From Pseudomonadota bacterium (GTDB taxonomy: Bacteria > Pseudomonadota > Gammaproteobacteria > Xanthomonadales > Xanthomonadaceae), in assembly GCA_019348095.1 (NCBI GenBank), contig JAHWKC010000193.1, positions 1 to 5,088 of the forward strand: 5,088 nt of DNA, in the 5' to 3' direction. How positions within the stretch are numbered: the stretch's first letter is position 1; each line of letters starts with the position of its first letter. Positions 1 to 4,947 of this stretch are shown one piece after another. The translations under genes were made by a program, and so were the position numbers. Under the pieces are notes generated by a model. It was given only the letters and a program-made list of their open reading frames with translations. It was not told the origin of the DNA and ran no database searches.

Positions 1-10
1 CACCTCTGCT

Positions 11-985
11 CTACCTGAGTTCTTCTGTCCAACACGTTTGGATCTTGCCGCCTATGAAAGAGCAGAACAGCCAAAGCTCGCCCGATCCACCATCGCTACC
101 CGCAGAACCCCATGCCCCGTTGGGTGAATAGCGGTTGCTCACCTCCAAGCCTCCGCCACCCCCAGAACCAGAGCCTCCGATAGGAGTCCCGTCCTTAGTT
201 TTGGCAGAACCCTCCACAAGGTGCTCAAGACTGGGAGTCGCTGCGTCAGGGTTAAAGCATGCTGAGTCGCCGTTATTGAATATTGCGCAAACCTGAAAGC
301 TCCGTCCGGTGTAGTGCTCGAACCGCTTTTTGATCAATGATTTAATCCGATTGGATATAGTCCTTCCTGCCCAACCCACGTTATAATCGGTCATTGCCCT
401 GAATATCTCATTTCCAACGGCAGCCGGTTCTCGTCGTGTGAAAGAGGAAAAATAGTCCCTTCTGGGGAGGGTTATAACAAAGTTGCCTTCCCCGAATTGA
501 AGGATGGCTCCGATTTCCACCCTCTCCTCAGCAGTTGCCACCCTCCCGTGTGCGAAATAAGAAGCCGTTTGCAGATCTGTCTGGCTTAGCTCGTCCGCGA
601 ACACAATATTCGAATAGTTATCGGTAAAGAGCGCCGTGCCGGAGCCCAATCGCACGAGTGTCCGCGTGCGGCCCTTACTAGGGAGCGTCCCCCGATCGCT
701 AAAATCGCTGTTCAGCGGGACGGAGTACGGAATTGCTCCTGGCGGCGTGTCATCCAGTTGCACTACAGTGACAAACCTCGAGTCATTAGTCTGCGGGTTT
801 ATTACAAGTATTTCCCTTTCGCCATTAAATGCTGTCCCTGCAACTTGACGCGCTGCGGCGTTAAACTGCTCGTTCGAGTTGCACCCCACACACATTGAGA
901 CATCCCACACGCTAGAGGAGTCTTGGGCCTGCGCTGTAGAAAGCGGGGCGAGAAGCGAAAGAGCAAGAGCGAAATACCTTTTCAT
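11..985 (-). CDS. Exported protein of unknown function, 324 aa, with three cysteine pairs
   Basis: I do not recognise this family. The ATG at 983-985 is chosen because AGGAG (complement of 994-998) lies 8 bases upstream and because the first 20 residues form a Sec signal peptide: MKR, a hydrophobic stretch, then an AQA cleavage site before Gln21. The mature part would act in the periplasm or outside the cell. Its six cysteines fall in three pairs, C32/C35 (CVGC), C233/C243 and C308/C318, consistent with disulfides. A Gly/Ser linker at about 270-279 separates the main domain from a ~45-residue glycine- and aromatic-rich tail. The middle (about 58-175) is rich in predicted beta-type residues, and 210-225 is basic. 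The frame stays open upstream to 1225, but that extension lacks coding character. The gene is less GC-rich than its neighbours, which suggests recent acquisition or weak selection. It ends in TAG at 11-13, so it is complete. The reality of the gene is fairly sure; its function is unknown. Confidence 0.85.
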   Translation of the reverse strand: MKRYFALALSLLAPLSTAQAQDSSSVWDVSMCVGCNSNEQFNAAARQVAGTAFNGEREILVINPQTNDSRFVTVVQLDDTPPGAIPYSVPLNSDFSDRGTLPSKGRTRTLVRLGSGTALFTDNYSNIVFADELSQTDLQTASYFAHGRVATAEERVEIGAILQFGEGNFVITLPRRDYFSSFTRREPAAVGNEIFRAMTDYNVGWAGRTISNRIKSLIKKRFEHYTGRSFQVCAIFNNGDSACFNPDAATPSLEHLVEGSAKTKDGTPIGGSGSGGGGGLEVSNRYSPNGAWGSAGSDGGSGELWLFCSFIGGKIQTCWTEELR

Positions 986-993
986 CCTGAAAT

Positions 994-998
994 CTCCT
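994..998 (-). promoter_or_regulatory. Shine-Dalgarno site deciding the start of the exported protein
   Basis: On the minus strand this reads AGGAG, preceded by AAA and followed by 8 bases to the ATG at 983-985. It is the strongest ribosome binding site in the window and fixes the start at 985 rather than at the upstream in-frame codon at 1225. Confidence 0.75.
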
Positions 999-1021
999 TT
1001 TAAGTGAAATCCATCGATCTC

Positions 1022-1041
1022 GGGCCACGAATTTATGGCCC
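1022..1041 (-). promoter_or_regulatory. Small hairpin in the leader of the exported-protein gene
   Basis: GGGCCA (1022-1027) and TGGCCC (1036-1041) are perfect complements around an 8-base A+T-rich loop. They lie 37 bp upstream of the start codon, downstream of the possible -10 element. It would be transcribed into the 5' leader and could fold, but the stem is short and no U-tract follows. Confidence 0.3.
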
Positions 1042-1047
1042 AAGGGC

Positions 1048-1076
1048 ATTCTATGCCAGCTGGCATTAGATGTGCC
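1048..1076 (-). promoter_or_regulatory. Possible promoter for the exported-protein gene, with palindromic operator
   Basis: On the minus strand, TAGAAT (1048-1053) differs from the -10 consensus at one base. It is separated by 17 bp from GGCACA (1071-1076), a poor -35 that matches only in its last three bases. The spacer is almost entirely the perfect palindrome ATGCCAGCTGGCAT (1053-1066), the position expected for an operator bound by a dimeric regulator. The promoter assignment is inference; the palindrome is directly visible. Confidence 0.35.
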
Positions 1077-1308
1077 TCGCTCGCCAAAAAAAGAGCTGGC
1101 ACAGCGATGGCGAACACGCCCTTGTGCAGCGGACAGGTTGCGATGTAGAGAGGCGACGCTCGTGCCGTGGGTGTTCGTGTAAGGCGGTGAGGTGACAACG
1201 CGCCTGCCACTCGCTGTGAGGTCACCCTGAGCTAGCCACAATCTCGTCATCCACTCCTCCATGAGTCGAATTATTGCCGCGGCAGTTTAGCCCTTCCGGC
1301 CAAGCCGA

Positions 1309-2775
1309 TCAGAGCTCGCCGAGTCCCTCCGCCTGGCCACCGGCGCCGACCTGCAGCAGGCGCAGGGTGTTGGTCGCGCCGTGGTGCTCCATGTGCTCGC
1401 CGCTGGTGAACACCAGCCGGTCACCCTCCTCGAGCATGCCGGCCTCGAACAGCTGCCGGATCGAGACCCGCGCGGCGTCGCGCGAGGCCAGGCCGCGGCT
1501 GTCGAAGTCGAACGGCAGCACCCCGCGCATCATTGTCATCTTGCAGCGCGTGCCCTCGTGCCGGGACAGCGCGAACAGCGGCGCCGGGGAGCGGAACCGC
1601 GACAGGAACCGGGCGGTGCCGCCGGACTCGGTCATCGCCACGATCGCGCGCACGCCGATGTGCTCGGACAGGAACATCGCCGCCATCGCGATCGCTTGGT
1701 CGGCCTTCTCCAGATTGCGCGGGGCCTGCTCGAAATCGGTATCGGCCTTGAACTGGCGCTCGGCACCCAGGCAGATGCGCACCATCGCCTCGACCGCCTT
1801 GACCGGATAGCGGCCGGCCGCGGTTTCGGCCGACAGCATCACCGCGTCGGTGCCGTCGATCACCGCATTGGCGACGTCGAGCACCTCCGCGCGCGTCGGG
1901 ATCGGGCTTTCGACCATCGACTGCAGCATCTGGGTGGCGGTGATGACCACCCGGTTGCGCGCCAGCGACTCGCGGATGATCTTCTTCTGCAGGCCCGGCA
2001 GCTCGGCGTCGCCGATCTCCACGCCCAGATCACCGCGCGCGACCATCACCACGTCGCTGGCTTCGATGATCTCGACCAGGTTCTCGATCGCCTCGGCGCG
2101 CTCGATCTTCGACACCAGCGCGGCGTGGCTGCCCGCGGCCTGTGCGATGCGACGGGCGTCGTGCATGTCGGCGGCGTTGCGGCAAAAAGACACCGCGATG
2201 AAGTCCGCGCCCAGTTCGGCCGCCACCGCGATCAGTTCCTCGTCGCGCTCGGTCAGCGCACCCAGCGACAATCCGCCGCCCTGCTTGTTCAGTCCCTTTC
2301 GGTCCGACAGCGTGCCGTCGTTGAGCACCGTGCAGGCGATGCGCTCGCCCTCGACGGTGTCCACGCGCAGCTGCAGCAGCCCGTCGTCGAGCAGCAGGTG
2401 GTCCCCCGGCGCCACGTCGCCGGGCAGGCCGAGATAACTCACGCCGACCTGGTGCACGTCGCCCGGCGGCACATCATGGCTGGCGACCAGGTCGAAGCGC
2501 TCACCGGCGGTAAGTTCGACCCGCCCCCCGGCAAAACGGTCGATGCGGATCTTGGGTCCGGGCAGGTCGGCGAGGATGCCGACCTCGCGTCCGACCCGCT
2601 TGGCCGCCTCGCGCACCGCGGTCGCGCGCGCGATCTGCGAGGACGGATCGCCATGGGAGAAGTTGAGCCGGACCACATCGACCCCGGCGGCGAGGATCGC
2701 ATCGAGCACGCCGGGCGCATCGGTGGCCGGCCCGAGGGTGGCCAGGATCTTGGTGCGGCGAGGATTGGCGGACAT
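1309..2775 (-). CDS. pyk: Pyruvate kinase
   Basis: This enzyme converts phosphoenolpyruvate and ADP to pyruvate and ATP, the last step of glycolysis, in the cytoplasm. At 488 aa it is full length for a bacterial PykA-type enzyme. The N-terminal TRTK-like start (RRTKILATLGPA) leads into the TIM barrel. R36, N38, S40 and H41 (VVRLNFSHG) are substrate and K+ ligands; D70, K75 and R77 follow in DLPGPKIR. The B domain spans about 71-168. The signature SKIERAEAIEN carries the catalytic Lys223 and the metal ligand Glu225. ARGDLGVEIG (247-255) gives the Gly/Asp phosphate and metal site, and T281 lies in ITATQM. The C domain (about 350-488) has the TESGGTAR effector-type loop at 382-389. The start at 2775 has GGAA about 8 bases upstream. 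It is divergent from the acetyltransferase and on the same strand as pgk and the phosphatase, but separated from them by the acetyltransferase gene, so it probably has its own promoter. Confidence 0.98.
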   Translation of the reverse strand: MSANPRRTKILATLGPATDAPGVLDAILAAGVDVVRLNFSHGDPSSQIARATAVREAAKRVGREVGILADLPGPKIRIDRFAGGRVELTAGERFDLVASHDVPPGDVHQVGVSYLGLPGDVAPGDHLLLDDGLLQLRVDTVEGERIACTVLNDGTLSDRKGLNKQGGGLSLGALTERDEELIAVAAELGADFIAVSFCRNAADMHDARRIAQAAGSHAALVSKIERAEAIENLVEIIEASDVVMVARGDLGVEIGDAELPGLQKKIIRESLARNRVVITATQMLQSMVESPIPTRAEVLDVANAVIDGTDAVMLSAETAAGRYPVKAVEAMVRICLGAERQFKADTDFEQAPRNLEKADQAIAMAAMFLSEHIGVRAIVAMTESGGTARFLSRFRSPAPLFALSRHEGTRCKMTMMRGVLPFDFDSRGLASRDAARVSIRQLFEAGMLEEGDRLVFTSGEHMEHHGATNTLRLLQVGAGGQAEGLGEL

Positions 2776-2867
2776 GTCAGAATTCCGTGAGCGCAGCTGC
2801 GCGCTGGCCAGCTCACGCTAGCACAGCCATCGCACCGTTCGAACGTCGTCGAAGCCGGAATCCAACG
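2776..2867. promoter_or_regulatory. Divergent pyk / acetyltransferase promoter region with nested palindromes
   Basis: These 92 bp separate two divergent genes and must carry the promoter for pyk, and probably one for the acetyltransferase. CGTGAGC (2786-2792) and GCTCACG (2811-2817) are perfect 7-bp complements. Between them lies the 12-bp palindrome GCGCAGCTGCGC (2791-2802), which overlaps the left arm by two bases. The 10-bp GCTGGCCAGC (2803-2812) overlaps the right arm. A further palindrome, CGTTCGAACG, lies at 2836-2845. No strong -35/-10 pair is visible on either strand: TTCGAA / 17 bp / TAGCGT towards pyk matches each consensus at only three of six bases. The boxes are tentative. Confidence 0.4.
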
Positions 2868-3521
2868 ATGAACCACGCCCCTGCAAACGCGCCCGATGCG
2901 CCCGCCGCTGCGGCGCCCGACGACCTGCCGGTACTGACCGGAGAGCGCGTGCGCCTGCGCGGATTTTGTGAAGGCGACCTGCCCGATTTTTTTTCGGTGC
3001 ACTCCGACCCCGCGGTCAACCGCTACTGGAGTTTCCCGGCCTGGACCGACATCGCGCAGGCGCGCGACTACTTCGCCGATGCGATCGCCGCGCGCGATGC
3101 GACGCGCATGCTGTGCTGGGTGATCGCCGAACGCGACAGCGACCGCCTGATCGGCGCCGCGACCCTGTGCGCGATCCATCGCGAGCAGGGCCGCGCCGAG
3201 ATCGGGTACGCGCTGCGCTCCAGCCACTGGGGCCGCGGCTATGCGCACGAAGCCCTGCAGCTGGTGCTCACCCACGCGTTCGACGGCCTGGCACTGCGGC
3301 GTGTCGAGGCCGACATCGATCCGCGCAACCGGGCCTCGTGCCGGCTGGCCGAGCGTCTGGGTTTCGTCCGCGAAGGCCTGCTGCGCGAACGCTGGCAGGT
3401 GGCTGGCGAACTGTGCGATTCGGCGCTGTATGGGTTGCTGGCGCGGGAGTGGCGCGCCGTAGTGACGCGCGATCAGGCAGCGAGCAGTGCCGGCAGTTGT
3501 GCGGGGCTCGCCACCAGGTGA
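2868..3521 (+). CDS. GNAT-family N-acetyltransferase, RimJ/RimL type
   Basis: Members of this family transfer an acetyl group from acetyl-CoA to an amine, for example the N-terminus of a protein, a small metabolite or an antibiotic. The substrate cannot be read here. At 217 aa, the fold starts at the first strand (LTGERVRLRGF, about 23-33), after an Ala/Pro-rich N-terminal tail of about 20 residues. IGAATL and AEIGYALRSSHWGRGYAHEAL (about 95-130) form strands 4-5, with the acetyl-CoA pyrophosphate loop at about 121-126 (WGRGYA). NRASCRLAERLGF (154-166) is the usual motif-B helix. I prefer the ATG at 2868 because conserved sequence begins well after it. The frame stays open back to 2787, but that extension lies in the pyk promoter region. 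The last 49 bp (3473-3521) overlap the 3' end of the convergent phosphatase gene, and the final ~20 residues lie beyond the fold, so the tail may be non-functional. An 8-T run sits at 2987-2994. Confidence 0.93.
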   Translation: MNHAPANAPDAPAAAAPDDLPVLTGERVRLRGFCEGDLPDFFSVHSDPAVNRYWSFPAWTDIAQARDYFADAIAARDATRMLCWVIAERDSDRLIGAATLCAIHREQGRAEIGYALRSSHWGRGYAHEALQLVLTHAFDGLALRRVEADIDPRNRASCRLAERLGFVREGLLRERWQVAGELCDSALYGLLAREWRAVVTRDQAASSAGSCAGLATR

Positions 3522-4111
3522 TCGGCGCCGGCGGCGAGCAATTCCGGCTCGCCGCCGAAGCCCCACAGCACGCCGATGTTGCGCATGGCGTGGTGGCGCG
3601 CACCTTCGATGTCCATGCGGCGGTCGCCGATCATCCAGCAGTCCGCCGGCGCCAGCGCCAGCCGCTGCAGCGCCTCGCCGATGAGCTCGGGCTTGTCGCT
3701 GAGCCGCCCGTCCAGGGTCGCGCCGATCACGTCCACGAAGCGATGCCCGAACGGCAGGTGGTCGATGATCTTGCGCGCATGCGGTTCGTTCTTCGCCGTG
3801 ACCACCACCAGACGATGTCCGGCGGCGTGCAGTGCCTCGATGACCCCATCGATGCCCGGATACGGCTCGTGCTCGGCCCAGCCATGGCGCTCGAACCGCT
3901 CGCGGTAATGCTCCACCGCGTGCTCGACATGCGCGGGATCCTCGAACAGCGGTCCGAAACTGGCACGCAGCGACGGCCCGATCCAGCGGCGCAGTTCGGT
4001 TTCCGACGGCACCGGTTGCTGCATCTGCGTCAGCGCGTGGGCGACACAGCGGGTGATGCCGACCGCGGAGTCGATCAGGGTGCCGTCGAGGTCGAACAAC
4101 AGGGTGGTCAT
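3473..4111 (-). CDS. HAD-superfamily phosphatase (phosphoglycolate phosphatase / 5'-nucleotidase-like)
   Basis: This is a cytoplasmic Mg-dependent phosphomonoesterase of HAD subfamily IA, 212 aa, the usual size for Gph-like enzymes. All four motifs are present. Motif I is DLDGT, with nucleophile Asp7 and acid/base Asp9. Motif II is VVVTAKN, with Thr105. Motif III is Lys140 in SDKPELI. Motif IV is GDRRMD, with Asp163 and Asp167. The helical cap lies between about 15 and 85, and RRWIGPSLRASF (41-52) is typical of the HAD 5'-nucleotidase-like group (Pseudomonas PA0065 type, from memory). Annotation pipelines often call such proteins phosphoglycolate phosphatase, so substrate specificity is open. 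The ATG at 4109-4111 is chosen because it starts the conserved core. The open frame upstream runs into the palindromic repeat. No clear Shine-Dalgarno is seen. It lies 154 bp after pgk on the same strand and may be cotranscribed with it. Confidence 0.94.
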   Translation of the reverse strand: MTTLLFDLDGTLIDSAVGITRCVAHALTQMQQPVPSETELRRWIGPSLRASFGPLFEDPAHVEHAVEHYRERFERHGWAEHEPYPGIDGVIEALHAAGHRLVVVTAKNEPHARKIIDHLPFGHRFVDVIGATLDGRLSDKPELIGEALQRLALAPADCWMIGDRRMDIEGARHHAMRNIGVLWGFGGEPELLAAGADHLVASPAQLPALLAA

Positions 4112-4151
4112 ACGTAGCCCACTCACTTTTTTTATTCCCTCTCTGGATCTG

Positions 4152-4261
4152 TTCCCCTCTTGGAAAAGAGGGGTTGGGGGAGATTTGCCTTGGCTTTGTG
4201 GAGGGAGACGAAGCAACAGCAACAGCGAATCTCCCCTAGCCCCTCTTGCCGAAGAGGGGAA
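4152..4261. repeat. REPIN-like pair of inverted REP hairpins between pgk and the phosphatase gene
   Basis: The arms at 4152-4186 and 4227-4261 are imperfect inverted copies of each other; I count 29 of 35 positions matching. Each arm also folds on itself: CCCCTCTT / GGAA / AAGAGGGG at 4154-4173 and CCCCTCTT / GCCG / AAGAGGGG at 4240-4259, both 8-bp stems with 4-base loops. About 40 bp separate the arms. Translated, the arms give strings such as PPTPLFQEGN and SPLAPLAEEGN, which I recognise from spurious reading frames over dispersed repeats in Xanthomonas/Lysobacter-type genomes. The right arm begins 5 bp beyond the pgk stop. Neither hairpin is followed by a U-tract, so intrinsic termination is not indicated. 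Messenger stabilisation or attenuation between pgk and the phosphatase gene is possible. Confidence 0.85.
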
Positions 4262-4265
4262 TCAA

Positions 4266-4559
4266 TCAGCCGCCGCGCCGCTTCAACGCCGTGACCGCCG
4301 GCAGCTCCTTGCCTTCGAGGAACTCCAGGAAGGCGCCGCCGCCGGTGGAGATGTAGCTGACCTCAGCGGCGATGCCGTACTTGTCGACCGCCGCCAGGGT
4401 GTCGCCGCCGCCGGCGATCGAGAACGCGTCGCTCGCGGCGATCGCGCGGGCCAGTGTCTCGGTGCCTTGGCCGAACGCGTCGAATTCGAATACCCCAACC
4501 GGCCCGTTCCAGACCACCGTGCCGGCGTGCCTGATCAGTTCGGCGTAGCGCGCGGCGGT
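4266..4559 (-). pseudogene. pgk: Phosphoglycerate kinase, C-terminal 97 residues only (5' part missing)
   Basis: Phosphoglycerate kinase makes ATP and 3-phosphoglycerate from 1,3-bisphosphoglycerate and ADP. Only the last quarter of the ~390-residue enzyme is here, beginning at TAARYAELI. The nucleotide-binding C-domain motifs are intact: [12 protein letters not shown], then [12 protein letters not shown], then [16 protein letters not shown] near the C-terminus. The stop TGA is at 4266-4268. Upstream of 4559 the frame stays open but no longer encodes Pgk; the expected preceding Asp-Ile/Val-Gly segment and the whole N-domain are absent. Since pgk is normally single-copy and essential, and the visible part shows no decay, I think the gene is intact in the organism and truncated here by a false join, rather than being a true pseudogene. 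It would form the first gene of a pgk - phosphatase transcription unit. Confidence 0.93.
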
Positions 4560-4590
4560 GTGGGAAGATCGCGGGCACCTGCAGGCCTGG
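4560..4590. other. Abrupt junction between a pgk fragment and an unrelated gene fragment
   Basis: Below about 4559 the minus strand encodes Pgk in one frame. Above about 4590 it encodes a histidine phosphatase in another frame. The 30 bases between belong clearly to neither. No terminal inverted repeat, target duplication, transposase or att-like site is visible. The two sides appear to come from different phyla. Assembly or ligation chimerism is the leading explanation. Confidence 0.8.
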
Positions 4591-4947
4591 CCGTCCGGTG
4601 CCGGCCTGCCAGTCGGCGAGCAGGTCGCGGACCCGCTCGGACAGGGCGAGCAGCGACTCGCCGCCGTGCTCCGCGAACGCCGGGTCGGTGCGCCAGGCGA
4701 GCAGGTCGAGCTCGCCCAGCGGCCGGCCGGTCCAGTTCCCCAGGTGCCACGGGCCGAGCCGCGGGTCGACCGGTGCACCCGGCAGGCGGCAGCGCCGCGC
4801 TGGCGAGGTGACGACACGGCCGGAACGGCCCAGCCAGCCGGTGAGGTCCGGCAGCGCTGCAACGGCCGGCTCGTCCGCGGGCACCACCGCACTGCGGGTC
4901 GCCGTCGTGCCCGAATGGCGGACCAGCAGCAGCCGCAGTCGGTTCAG
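4561..4947 (-). CDS. Histidine phosphatase superfamily protein (phosphoglycerate mutase/CobC-like), C-terminus missing
   Basis: The frame starts [18 protein letters not shown]. Arg10 and His11 form the RH phosphate pocket; His11 is the expected phosphorylated residue, and the usual Gly after it is Ser. The actinobacterial-type stretch PADEP follows, then TSPARRCR (the second conserved Arg region), [15 protein letters not shown] and [20 protein letters not shown], which carries the family's acidic residue. About 120 residues are recognisable, down to about 4590. The second catalytic His segment (normally VTHxxVxR) and the C-terminus are lost at the junction. No ATG, GTG or TTG precedes the RH motif in frame. 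The only candidate is CTG at 4945-4947, overlapping the TGA of the upstream gene (CTGA), and the GTG at 4885-4887 would remove the catalytic motif. Beside cbtA, such a protein could be an alpha-ribazole phosphatase-like enzyme of cobalamin metabolism, but this is inference. Confidence 0.78.

Larger units (their letters stand above)
986..1308. other. 323-bp non-coding, A+T-richer interval between pyk and the exported-protein gene
   Basis: This stretch holds no gene I can support. Reading towards the exported-protein gene (minus strand), it contains a possible promoter with a -10-like TAGAAT (1048-1053). It also contains a 14-bp perfect palindrome (1053-1066), a hairpin-forming repeat (1022-1027 with 1036-1041) and the Shine-Dalgarno site. 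Nearer pyk there is a 10-bp palindrome, TGCCGCGGCA (1275-1284), about 25 bp beyond the pyk stop. It is not followed by a U-tract on the pyk strand, so I do not call it a terminator. Base composition shifts from the very GC-rich pyk region to a more A+T-rich one at about 1260-1290. Confidence 0.6.

Noticed and set aside
986..1225. 80-residue N-terminal extension of the exported protein
   Set aside because: It would bury the signal peptide, ignores the strong Shine-Dalgarno site at 994-998 and runs through the promoter-like region.
1191..1226. Inverted repeat GGTGAC / GTCACC with a 24-bp gap
   Set aside because: The 6-bp arms do not extend, nothing known sits at this position, and it is likely chance.
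912..1262. Minus-strand 116-aa open frame with a GGAGGAG just inside it
   Set aside because: It crosses the non-coding interval and the signal-peptide region of the exported protein in another frame, and I see no domain or codon bias.
1275..1284. TGCCGCGGCA palindrome as a pyk terminator
   Set aside because: It is only 10 bp with no loop and no U-tract follows it on the pyk strand.
1381..2790. Long plus-strand open frame (469 aa)
   Set aside because: It lies antisense to pyk, is rich in His/Arg/Gln in the way GC-rich shadow frames are, and shows no domain.
4154..4173. REP hairpin as an intrinsic terminator for pgk
   Set aside because: No U-tract follows either hairpin on the minus strand; the 7-T run at 4127-4133 is A on that strand.
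4112..4222. 37-residue N-terminal extension of the HAD phosphatase
   Set aside because: It translates the REP arm and spacer; conserved sequence begins at Met at 4111.
4053..4811. Plus-strand 252-aa open frame across the repeat and pgk
   Set aside because: It is made of repeat-derived and antisense sequence, crosses the chimeric join and has no recognisable domain.
4560..4892. Reading the pgk frame on through the join as a longer, fused Pgk protein
   Set aside because: Residues upstream of 4559 in this frame are the out-of-frame shadow of the histidine phosphatase, not Pgk.
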